Source: JAVBSN01 sp031556525
GTDB taxonomy: Bacteria; Bacillota; Clostridia; Lachnospirales; Lachnospiraceae
Length of the DNA: 64,000 nucleotides
Direction of reading: 5' to 3'
Assembly (NCBI GenBank): GCA_031556525.1
Contig: JAVBSS010000040.1
Coordinates: forward strand, 11,823 to 75,822
Below the pieces are notes generated by a model that did no database searches, had not been told where the DNA came from, and saw only the letters and a program-made list of their open reading frames with translations. This document shows positions 48,712 through 56,988 of this stretch, in pieces (the first letter of the stretch is position 1; every line of letters begins with the position of its first letter). Made by a program: the position numbers and the translations under genes.

Positions 48712-50118
48712 TTATTCAATAACACATCCTGTATAGGTGTTGATTCGACTACCATCAATAGCATTAATTGTTAGTACAGAGTTATAGCTAAGTTTTTCGT
48801 AAAAATTCCATACTGGAATAAGTGAAATATCAGAAGAATCTGAATCGTTAACAACTCGGCATAATCCTAATTGAATTGAAGTTATATTAATAGGTTGAGC
48901 ACCACTTACTTTATCTCCATAGATATCGGGTAGATATATGTCAGATAAATCTAGTATTTGTCCGAAATCTAAAAGGGTAGTACTTGATGTAGAAATATCG
49001 TCTATAACTGTTGGATTATAATAATGCATTGAGGTAATGCCAGAGTCCATAACAGTAAAGACTAGTTCTTCAGGATAGAATACGAGATTGTCGGAACTTT
49101 TTCCGTAATACATGTTTGTTGGACTATCATAAGTAACCATGTTAGAGTTAACTGAATTAACGGATTTGCCGTAGTATATTTCATAGCCACAAAGACCACT
49201 TTCAATGCTGTCACGATATTTATGCCCGTAAGGAGATGTTTCGTAGGCTGTAACAGGAAGATGATATATTACCATTATTTCCATGTCAGATATTTCTAAG
49301 TCAGTTAACAAGCTATTGCACATATCAATAGCTTGATCAACAGAAATTTTACAGTCATTTATTTTATCAGTATTATCAATGGTATAGTAATTATTGTAAA
49401 CGGGTTCGATGCTAAGTTCTTTGTAAGTGTAATTTTTCCAAACCGGGATATCTGTTATATCCATATTTAAATAAAGAGATTTGTTTGTGCAAAATTTTAC
49501 ACTACAAGGTATATTATTGTAAGTACCTTGTAAGTAGCAGCCTTCGAGTGATTCAGAAGAACTGTTTTGCCATTGATTAATATCATAATAATAATAATTC
49601 AATACGGTAGATGTAATATCATAAAATTCTAGTTCAGGAGAAGTATCTACTTCTTGTGGAGCATCTTCAAGAAATTCAGTTAACTCAGCAATTTTAGTAT
49701 CGTAATAGAATATTCTGTCGCTACAAGCAACAGGGGAAATCTTATCACTATCACCATATAATTCCTCCAATTCAGTGATTTTTAATTCGTATTCAGCAAT
49801 AGCATCATTTAATTGACTAACAGATAATTCGGTAGGTGTTAGTAATTTGTAATAGTCAGAATCACCATATATAGTAGTGGCAGTTTTTTTGATATCATCA
49901 TTAGTAAATTCATATGGTTTAATGTTAGCAACGGGAATATCTTTGACCTCAGGTCTGATAATGTCAGCATCTATATTAGCAACCACTTGCCCGTTAGCGC
50001 CTATAACTTCTTTTATAATATGGTCACTAGTACTACCATCAATATTTCCATTGTTTTTAGAACAACCTGATAATAAGCATAATGAAAATAAAATACCTAT
50101 AGTTAATTGTTTTTTCAT
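48712..50118 (-). CDS. array member 5, lipoprotein of unknown function
   Basis: 468 residues from the ATG at 50118, chosen for its AAAAAGGAGAAC ribosome site and because it starts the signal peptide (lipobox LLSGC, Cys19); the frame is open 28 codons further into member 4. First lipidated member after the four membrane-anchored ones. Blocks: NIDADII, YEFTNDDIKKTATTIYGDSDYY, GTYNNIPC, VWKNYTY, CKISVDQAIDMCNS, GLCGYEIYYGKSVN, VMDSGITSM and LTINAIDGSRIN. Mirror copy at 2061-3467. Confidence 0.92.
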   Translation of the reverse strand: MKKQLTIGILFSLCLLSGCSKNNGNIDGSTSDHIIKEVIGANGQVVANIDADIIRPEVKDIPVANIKPYEFTNDDIKKTATTIYGDSDYYKLLTPTELSVSQLNDAIAEYELKITELEELYGDSDKISPVACSDRIFYYDTKIAELTEFLEDAPQEVDTSPELEFYDITSTVLNYYYYDINQWQNSSSESLEGCYLQGTYNNIPCSVKFCTNKSLYLNMDITDIPVWKNYTYKELSIEPVYNNYYTIDNTDKINDCKISVDQAIDMCNSLLTDLEISDMEIMVIYHLPVTAYETSPYGHKYRDSIESGLCGYEIYYGKSVNSVNSNMVTYDSPTNMYYGKSSDNLVFYPEELVFTVMDSGITSMHYYNPTVIDDISTSSTTLLDFGQILDLSDIYLPDIYGDKVSGAQPINITSIQLGLCRVVNDSDSSDISLIPVWNFYEKLSYNSVLTINAIDGSRINTYTGCVIE

Positions 50119-50149
50119 GAAAAGTTCTCCTTTTTGGGTTATAGTTTTG

Positions 50150-51592
50150 CTATTCTGATATGTACCCTGTATAAGGGTCAATTCGGCTACCATCAATAGC
50201 ATTTATTGTTATACCTACATTTTTGTAGTCATCAATGTAGAAATCCCATACAGGTATTAGAGTATAAGTTCCTTCTTTTGCATCAGTTGTAACTCTAGCC
50301 AAACCGAGTTTAATTTTGCTTATAACAATATTGTTTGCAGGGGTCTTATAAAACTTTATATTACCGTAATCTTTTTGCATTTCACTCTGAAATACAGACA
50401 TAATAACATCGAATGATAGTAGTGGTGTTGAATCTGTAGATACACTATCAATAATAGTAGGTAAATCATAATTCATAGATATTATGCCACAATCCATTAC
50501 CCTAAAGATTAGTGTCTCTGGTCCTCTAGTAAGTGTTTTTAAATCACAATATTCACCATCAAAAAAATCGCCTGAGGTCTGAAGTTGATAAGAAGAATAG
50601 TTTAAAGATATATCATTTGTTTTCTTACCGTATACTATACAGTAGCCACAAGTTCCTCTATCAGCAATTATCTGAACATCATTTTCATATTTAATTACAC
50701 TGGTTTCAATGGGAACGATATTAATTATAGCCATGTCGGTAATATTTAAGCTGTTTATCATATTATTACATAGTAGAGCAGCATCTTCCTTGCTATATGT
50801 ACATAGGTTGTTGTCGTCTGATGTAGTCATGTTATTGTATTCAGAAAACATAGTCTCAAGTGATAATTGATCAAGAGTGTACTCCCCCCATACAGGAGTG
50901 CTATTATCAGCTAGAGTAAATGACATAGAGGTTGACTCTGTTATCATATGTTTAGTGAATCCTAGGAGATAAGGGAGATTATTATATGTACCAGAAAATG
51001 CACAATGTTTGCTAACATCTGTTGAGTCTGGATCAATAGATTCTGATGAATCAGAGATGCTAGGGAGATATTGAGGATCATCAGTTAAATCGGTATCTGC
51101 GCTAGATGATTCTATAAGGTCTCTGTGAAATTGGATAGATTCATCAATATATGCAATTTGATTGTCAATATCTTCGGATGTCATATGTTCTGGAGGATTC
51201 TCCATCAATTGTTTTTTTTCATCTGAGAGGGTCTCAATAGCGAGAGCAGATTCTGATGATGTAGCACCGAAGAATAAACGTTCATATTTGTATTCGGAAT
51301 TGTCAAATAAAATGGTAGCGTAATTCTTAGCATCATCAGTAGAAAAGTCATATTTAATAAGCTCAGTAGTAGGATAAGAAGCAGTATCGCTACCTAAAAC
51401 ATCCGCATCGATTCGGGCAAAAGTAATATCAATTTCATCTTCAATAGTATCTACTACATGAGTTGAATCTGAATCAGTATTAATTTCTCTATCATTAGAG
51501 TCCTCTTTTTTGTTAATCATAAATATAGCTGTTGCAGTAGTCAGTATAATAATAACTGCTGCTAAAATAGTAATTTTAATTTCCTTTTTCAT
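50150..51592 (-). CDS. array member 4, membrane-anchored exported protein of unknown function
   Basis: 480 residues. One N-terminal helix (about 7-27, ITILAAVIIILTTATAIFMI) flanked by lysines, no lipobox, then an acidic linker: a signal anchor with the rest outside. GTYNNLPY has Tyr where lipoprotein members have Cys. Very close to member 3 over the last 130 residues (LLSFDVIMSVF..EMQK, IKLGLARVTTDAKEG). Mirror copy at 587-2029. Confidence 0.92.
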   Translation of the reverse strand: MKKEIKITILAAVIIILTTATAIFMINKKEDSNDREINTDSDSTHVVDTIEDEIDITFARIDADVLGSDTASYPTTELIKYDFSTDDAKNYATILFDNSEYKYERLFFGATSSESALAIETLSDEKKQLMENPPEHMTSEDIDNQIAYIDESIQFHRDLIESSSADTDLTDDPQYLPSISDSSESIDPDSTDVSKHCAFSGTYNNLPYLLGFTKHMITESTSMSFTLADNSTPVWGEYTLDQLSLETMFSEYNNMTTSDDNNLCTYSKEDAALLCNNMINSLNITDMAIINIVPIETSVIKYENDVQIIADRGTCGYCIVYGKKTNDISLNYSSYQLQTSGDFFDGEYCDLKTLTRGPETLIFRVMDCGIISMNYDLPTIIDSVSTDSTPLLSFDVIMSVFQSEMQKDYGNIKFYKTPANNIVISKIKLGLARVTTDAKEGTYTLIPVWDFYIDDYKNVGITINAIDGSRIDPYTGYISE

Positions 51593-51612
51593 GTTGTTTC
51601 CCCCCTAAAATG

Positions 51613-53070
51613 TTATTCTTTTATATATCCTGTATAACTATCGATAATGCTGCCATCAATAGCGTTTATAGTTATGTCTACATTGTTATAATCGTCTGTA
51701 TAAAAATCCCACACGGGAATCAATGTATATTGACCTTCTTTAGCATCAATAGTTACTCGAGCTAGTCCTAGCTTAATTGTAGTTATTACAACATTATTAG
51801 CAGGAGCTTTGTAGAAAGCTGTACTGCCAAATTCTTTTTGCATTTCCTTATCAAACACAGACATAATAACATCAAATGATAATAACGGTGTTGTAGCTGT
51901 TGAAATATTATCAATAACAGTCGGAAAATTATAAGTCATAGAAATAATTCCAGAGTCCATTACTATAAAATATAAAGTTTCTTGTCCTCTAACAAGGCTA
52001 TTTATGTCGCACTTATTGTCAGTACCACAACCGTCACCAGCAAATGTATCATATGAACCATATACATGATATGAAGAATAGTTAATGCTTTTATCATTTA
52101 TTTTTTTACCATAGGAAATATAGTAACCACAAGTTCCCTTGTTAAGTATGTTTTGGATAATAAAATCTTCTTGGTCATTGATAGTAGTTTCTAGGTTAAC
52201 AGTAGTAATTACATCCATATCTGTAATACCTAGCTGACTTAACATATTATTACATAAAAAAATGGCATCTTCTTTACTATATTTGCATTGATTAGTATTA
52301 TTCGAGCTAGATATATTATTATCTTGTATTGACATATAATCATATGATACTTGATTTAGAGTATAGTCACCCCATACAGGGGTATTATATGATTCCATTT
52401 CAAAAGTTATAGAAGTCGATAGTGTTACTAAATGTTGTACAAATGTCAAGTTATAAGGAATGTTATTATATGTACCAGAGAAAGAACAATATTTATTAAC
52501 CTCTGTTGAATTAGGATCAATAATATTAGGTGAGTCAGTTATCTCAGGAAGATATAATGGATTTTCAGTTAAAGAATCATCTTTTATATTTGATTCTATA
52601 AGTGTTGTATAGAACTGGATGGAGTTATCTATACCTATTAAATAATCTGAATATTCCTCAGATGACATAGTTTCTGGAGGAGTGTTCATTGCTTGCTTTT
52701 TTTCGTTATTAAGACAATCAATAATATTAAGACAATCAGATTCTGTATGTCCATAAAATAAACGCTGGTATGTATAATCAGAATTATCAAATAAAATATT
52801 GGCATAATTCTTTGCATCCTCAACAGTAAAGTCAAATGCAACAAGTTCTGTAGTAGAAAAAGAATCAGTATCGCTGCCTATAACGTCTGCATCTATTTTA
52901 GCAAAAGTAGTACCTTTACTATCTTCAATAGTATCTACTATATGAGTATAGTTGCTATTGTTTATTGAGGTGTTAGTGTTTTCCTTCTTGCTAATTATAA
53001 ATATTGCAGCTATAGCTGCTAATATTATAATAATTACTGATACAATAATAATCTTAATTTCTTTTTTCAT
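51613..53070 (-). CDS. array member 3, membrane-anchored exported protein of unknown function
   Basis: 485 residues. N-terminal anchor helix (about 7-26, IIIVSVIIIILAAIAAIFII) without lipobox. Blocks: KIDADVIG, FDNSDYTY, CSFSGTYNNIPY, VWGDYTL, CKYSKEDAIFLCNN, GTCGYYISYGKK, then an unusual GDGCGTDNKC loop with two extra cysteines, VMDSGIISM and ITINAIDGSIID. The right end of the giant inverted repeat, as visible in this window (52178), lies inside this gene, and only this copy is whole; its partner at 1-566 lacks the first 298 residues. AAAAAGGAAAACAC precedes the ATG. Confidence 0.92.
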   Translation of the reverse strand: MKKEIKIIIVSVIIIILAAIAAIFIISKKENTNTSINNSNYTHIVDTIEDSKGTTFAKIDADVIGSDTDSFSTTELVAFDFTVEDAKNYANILFDNSDYTYQRLFYGHTESDCLNIIDCLNNEKKQAMNTPPETMSSEEYSDYLIGIDNSIQFYTTLIESNIKDDSLTENPLYLPEITDSPNIIDPNSTEVNKYCSFSGTYNNIPYNLTFVQHLVTLSTSITFEMESYNTPVWGDYTLNQVSYDYMSIQDNNISSSNNTNQCKYSKEDAIFLCNNMLSQLGITDMDVITTVNLETTINDQEDFIIQNILNKGTCGYYISYGKKINDKSINYSSYHVYGSYDTFAGDGCGTDNKCDINSLVRGQETLYFIVMDSGIISMTYNFPTVIDNISTATTPLLSFDVIMSVFDKEMQKEFGSTAFYKAPANNVVITTIKLGLARVTIDAKEGQYTLIPVWDFYTDDYNNVDITINAIDGSIIDSYTGYIKE

Positions 53071-53090
53071 TGTGTTTTCCTTTTTGGGTG

Positions 53091-54575
53091 TTATTCTTTT
53101 ATGTACCCTGTGTTATTATCAATAATGCTACCATCAATAGCATTGATTGTAAGTAAAATCATATAGTCACTAGTATAGAAATCCCATACTGGAATTAAAG
53201 TGTATTCCCCGTTACCACCATCAACAGTAACTCTAGTAAGTCCTAATTGAATCTTAGTTATAACAATATTGTTATTTTTAATTTTATAAGCATTTATATT
53301 TCCGTAGTTAGCATTCATTTCACTTTTAAATATTGACATAATAGCATCAAAAGATAGAAGTGGGGTAGATTCGGAAGAGATTGAATCAATAGCTGTAGGA
53401 TAATCATAATCCATTGATAGAATACCACAGTCCATAACTATAAATGATAGAGTTTCATATCCTGGTTGTAATTCTTCTATGCCATCACCATCTGTATCCA
53501 AGTATATTAGCATAGGGCTACCAGTACGGTTGAAATCATAGTTCATTGACTTATCATTTACTGTTTTACCATATATTATGGAGTAGCCACAATTTCCAAA
53601 TGAAGAAATATGTGTATTGGCATATGGGCTTATATAAGCAGTAGTTTGAAGGTCAATTACAGCAATTACTGACATATCAGAAATATTTAATTTGTTAATC
53701 ATATTATTACATAGAAGAATAGCGTCTTCTTCAGAGTAAGTACAAGTATTATTAACTTTACTAGATGTAGAATTATCTGTAATCTGACCGGTAAAAGAAT
53801 CATATGATACTTGATAATTTGCATAATCACCCCATACAAGAGCATCCTTATCGTCTAGAGAGATTGATAGAGTAGTTGCTTGTGAGATACAGTCTTTGCC
53901 AAAAGATAATCTATATGGAAGGTTATTATATTTACCGAGTAAGTCGCAAGACATGTAAGAGCTATCAAAATCATCCCCGTACAATTCTGTCATGTTGGTA
54001 TCAGTATAATACATTAGGTACTGTTGGAAATCGGAGAGATAAGGTAAATATTCCGTATCACACCTTAATTCAGTTTCAGTAGGCGCACTATGTCTAACTG
54101 TTGTATAGGAATCAATATCAGAATTAATAATATCAATAACACTATCGAATTCTGAGTCATACATACTAGCAGGTCTATTTTCGATTAGTTCGTTTTTATA
54201 TCTGTTGCATCTGTCAATAATCTCGTCTATCTCATCAACTGTATATTCATCTATAAAGGGTTGATTATGATAGTTAGAGTTATCGAAAAAAGCATCAGCA
54301 TATACCTTTATACTATCAGTTGTAAAATCATCTCTACGTAAAGTAACCACTGGAAAAGCATCAGTATCTTGTCCTATCACATCAGCTTCAATTCTAACAA
54401 AAGTATTTCCTTCATTATCGTCTATAGTAGTCTCTAACCAATCGGTTGTTGTATTATCAATTTCAGTAATATCCTCATCAGAAGAAGAGGTAAGTTTTAA
54501 TAGTATAAAAATTATAGCTATTATAAGTAGAACAAATATTAATATTATTGTTAATGTCTTGTAAGATTTTTTCAT
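53091..54575 (-). CDS. array member 2, membrane-anchored exported protein of unknown function
   Basis: 494 residues. Anchor helix at about 7-29 (LTIILIFVLLIIAIIFILLKL), no lipobox. The GTYN block is altered to CDLLGKYNNLPY. A loop at about residues 360-368 reads DTDGDGIEE, a DxDxDG pattern like calcium-binding loops, just before ETLSFIVMDCGILSM. Ends LTINAIDGSIIDNNTGYI. The ribosome site AGGGGG overlaps the stop of member 1. This gene is outside the inverted repeat and occurs once. Confidence 0.92.
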   Translation of the reverse strand: MKKSYKTLTIILIFVLLIIAIIFILLKLTSSSDEDITEIDNTTTDWLETTIDDNEGNTFVRIEADVIGQDTDAFPVVTLRRDDFTTDSIKVYADAFFDNSNYHNQPFIDEYTVDEIDEIIDRCNRYKNELIENRPASMYDSEFDSVIDIINSDIDSYTTVRHSAPTETELRCDTEYLPYLSDFQQYLMYYTDTNMTELYGDDFDSSYMSCDLLGKYNNLPYRLSFGKDCISQATTLSISLDDKDALVWGDYANYQVSYDSFTGQITDNSTSSKVNNTCTYSEEDAILLCNNMINKLNISDMSVIAVIDLQTTAYISPYANTHISSFGNCGYSIIYGKTVNDKSMNYDFNRTGSPMLIYLDTDGDGIEELQPGYETLSFIVMDCGILSMDYDYPTAIDSISSESTPLLSFDAIMSIFKSEMNANYGNINAYKIKNNNIVITKIQLGLTRVTVDGGNGEYTLIPVWDFYTSDYMILLTINAIDGSIIDNNTGYIKE

Positions 54576-54585
54576 GTTGTACCCC

Positions 54586-56130
54586 CTATTCCATTACATA
54601 GCCTGTACTAGTATCGATGAAGCTACCATCAATAGCATTTATAGTAATACTTGCACTATCTGAATCTTCTATATAGAAGCTCCATACAGGGATTAAAGAG
54701 TATTCGCCATTTTGTGAATCGATGGTAACTCTAGCTAATCCTAATTTTACTTTTGTTATAATTGTGTTAAGTTTAGAAAAACGTTCTCGTTCAGCATTAC
54801 GTAGGGATTCTGATTCGCCTACTTCGCTTATATAGTTTTCATAATTAGTTATAATGTCGTCCTCAAATACTGATAAAATATCATCAAATGATAGAAGAGG
54901 AGGATACGCCGAAGAAATCTCTTCTATATTAGTAGGAAAGTAGTAGTCCATGTACACAATGCCACAGTCCATTACTGCAAAATTCAATACTTCATTACCG
55001 TATTCAATATTTGATGTATCTAATATATTCCCATCTTCATCTCTATCAAAACATAAGTCAGCTGGAGATTCAGTATGATAATTAGAATAGTTAACTGACT
55101 TGTTATCTACAACCTTGCCATATGATATATAGTAACCACATGTTCCTTTGTCCACTGCAGCTGAATATGGAGTTAGGGCAGCAGTTACATATAAGTCACT
55201 TACATTTATTGGTTTCATATTATTAATAGTTAATTCTTCTAACAGATTATCGCATAGTGCAATGGCTTCTTCCTTGCTATAGATACAATCATTTTCTTCA
55301 GGAGTATAGTTTGTAAATATAGGTGGCAAAGAATTATAGTGATAGTGATAACTTACTTCATCGCTAGTATAATCTTTCCACACAATGGTATCTGGTGAGT
55401 TCATCTTTATTTTCATAAAAGTTGAGCCTGTTAAATCTGATTTAGAAAATTGTAAGTAGTAAGGAAGGTTATTGCGAGTTCCTTCTAGATAGCATATCTC
55501 TTGTTCAGAATCCACGCCATATGAGCAAGTAGAAATTACTTCATAGGTAAAGCGGTTAGGACTTATAGTATAATTGTTACCACCATTAAGAGGGGTATAT
55601 GCAATATTACGCTGATAATTATTATTATCAGGAGCAGTTGATCTCAAATTAATAGCAAAATCAATATCTTCATTGATGATAGAAATTATTTGATCTTCGC
55701 TGAGGTTTCTTAAATCGGCAGATATGTCTTTGCTAGTATCCACTTTATCTATGTAGGCATAATATTTATCTATAATATTATCTAGGTCACTAACTGAGTA
55801 TTCATCTATTGGTAGTTGGTTATGATAATCAGAATTATCATAGAAAGTATCTGCAAAGAATGTAATATCATCAGTAGTAATGTCATCTCTTCTTAATGTA
55901 ACAACAGGAATGGAATCGGTATCAGAACCTTCTACAGTTGCTTCAAATCTAGCAAAGGTAAGGACTTTGGAATCTTCTATAGTAAAGTTAAGTTCTTTTG
56001 TATTAGAACTGCTAGAAGTATCGATGTTTCTAGATTCATTAGTCTTAAATGCAATGATTATAATTAACATTATTAATATAGCAATAATTAGTAATAGACC
56101 TAATATTTTATATATACATTTAACTTTCAT
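54586..56130 (-). CDS. array member 1, membrane-anchored exported protein of unknown function
   Basis: 514 residues from the ATG at 56130, which follows CAGGAGGAAATTCAC; the frame is open 34 codons upstream, into the promoter region, but those codons lack a ribosome site. Anchor helix at about 8-28 (LGLLLIIAILIMLIIIIAF). Blocks: RFEATVEG in place of IDADV, CYLEGTRNNLPY, VWKDYT, CIYSKEEAIALCDN, GTCGYYISYGK, a DRDEDGN loop (DxDxDG type), VMDCGIVYM, LLSFDDILSVFE, a charged insert of about 20 residues (EVGESESLRNAER), VKLGLARV and ITINAIDGSFID. First gene of the array, 185 bp from the divergent regulator gene. Confidence 0.9.
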   Translation of the reverse strand: MKVKCIYKILGLLLIIAILIMLIIIIAFKTNESRNIDTSSSSNTKELNFTIEDSKVLTFARFEATVEGSDTDSIPVVTLRRDDITTDDITFFADTFYDNSDYHNQLPIDEYSVSDLDNIIDKYYAYIDKVDTSKDISADLRNLSEDQIISIINEDIDFAINLRSTAPDNNNYQRNIAYTPLNGGNNYTISPNRFTYEVISTCSYGVDSEQEICYLEGTRNNLPYYLQFSKSDLTGSTFMKIKMNSPDTIVWKDYTSDEVSYHYHYNSLPPIFTNYTPEENDCIYSKEEAIALCDNLLEELTINNMKPINVSDLYVTAALTPYSAAVDKGTCGYYISYGKVVDNKSVNYSNYHTESPADLCFDRDEDGNILDTSNIEYGNEVLNFAVMDCGIVYMDYYFPTNIEEISSAYPPLLSFDDILSVFEDDIITNYENYISEVGESESLRNAERERFSKLNTIITKVKLGLARVTIDSQNGEYSLIPVWSFYIEDSDSASITINAIDGSFIDTSTGYVME

Positions 56131-56315
56131 GTGAATTTCCTCCTGAGGATAAAAGACATAGTAAACCTTAAGTTTATAGTAATATCGAAATCTATATAAA
56201 TTGTAAATAGAATCTATAATAAATCTAAACAAAATTTACAATTATTATAGATTTTATTGTATAATAAATAGTGTAGAAATTTATAAATTAGCAAAAAGAT
56301 GGGCTGGGGATAAGA
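56131..56315. promoter_or_regulatory. divergent promoter region of array and two-component system with symmetric operator
   Basis: Arms 56188-56208 (minus strand) and 56234-56254 (plus strand) both read ATTTACAATT-NN-TATAGATTT, identical at 19 of 21 positions and 25 bp apart. Each contains a TTTACA -35. For the regulator the -10 is TATAAT at 56260-56265 (19-nt spacer). For the array the likely -10 is TATTAC at 56179-56184 (17-nt spacer). A third TATAGATT box (minus strand, 56211-56218) lies exactly 22 bp from the one at 56189-56196, two helical turns, as expected for an OmpR-type regulator. Binding by the adjacent response regulator is inferred. Confidence 0.65.
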
Positions 56316-56972
56316 ATGATAAAAATATTAATTGTTGAGGATGAGAAACCTATTTCTAAATTGATTGAGATGAATTTAAAAGATGCTGGATATGACTGCA
56401 CTTGTGCACTTGATGGAATGGTGGCAGCAGATTTGTTAGAAGAGAATACTTATGATTTGGTATTATTAGATATAATGCTTCCCAAAGTTAATGGATATGA
56501 GTTGTTAGATTATATTAAGCCGATGAATATTCCGGTTATATTCTTAACTGCAATGGGACAGATTCAAGATAGAGTAAAGGGATTAGAATTAGGTGCGGAA
56601 GATTATATAGTTAAGCCGTTTGAGATAGTTGAATTATTGGCAAGAGTTAAAGTTGTATTAAGAAGATACAATAAGACAGAAGAACTAATAAATATCTTAG
56701 ATATAAAAATAGATATGAATAATCATATGATATACAAAAATGAAGAACTAGTTGAATTAACACCTAAAGAATATGAGTTAGTTGTATTGCTCGCTAAGAA
56801 TAAAAACATATCACTTTTTAGAGATAAGATATATGAGTTAGCATGGGGAATGGAACCAGATGGAGATACTAGAACACTAGATGTATATATTCAAAGAATA
56901 CGTAAGAAGTTAGGTTTAGAAAAATATCTAAAGACAATATATAGATATGGATACAGATTAGAGATAAATTAA
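56316..56972 (+). CDS. OmpR-family response regulator
   Basis: 218 residues. N-terminal receiver (about 1-115): acidic pair Glu8-Asp9, phospho-acceptor Asp52 in LVLLDIMLP, Thr in FLTAMG, Lys in YIVKPFE. C-terminal winged helix (about 125-218): LTPKEYELVVLLAKN, the RDKIYELAWG helix, DTRTLDVYIQRIRKKLG recognition region and the TIYRYGYRLE wing. A DNA-binding transcription factor, 16 nt ahead of its cognate kinase. It is divergent from the 15-gene array, and the shared promoter region has paired boxes suited to it, so autoregulation and array control are likely but inferred. Confidence 0.95.
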   Translation: MIKILIVEDEKPISKLIEMNLKDAGYDCTCALDGMVAADLLEENTYDLVLLDIMLPKVNGYELLDYIKPMNIPVIFLTAMGQIQDRVKGLELGAEDYIVKPFEIVELLARVKVVLRRYNKTEELINILDIKIDMNNHMIYKNEELVELTPKEYELVVLLAKNKNISLFRDKIYELAWGMEPDGDTRTLDVYIQRIRKKLGLEKYLKTIYRYGYRLEIN

Positions 56973-56988
56973 TAATAACGAGGTTTAT

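Noticed and set aside
33910..56130. CRISPR array or satellite repeat
   Set aside because: The periodicity of about 1.45 kb comes from whole paralogous genes with ribosome sites and signal peptides, not from short repeat-spacer units.
56131..56232. 34 extra N-terminal codons for array member 1
   Set aside because: They lie in the divergent promoter and operator region, and a strong AGGAGG sits directly before the ATG at 56130.
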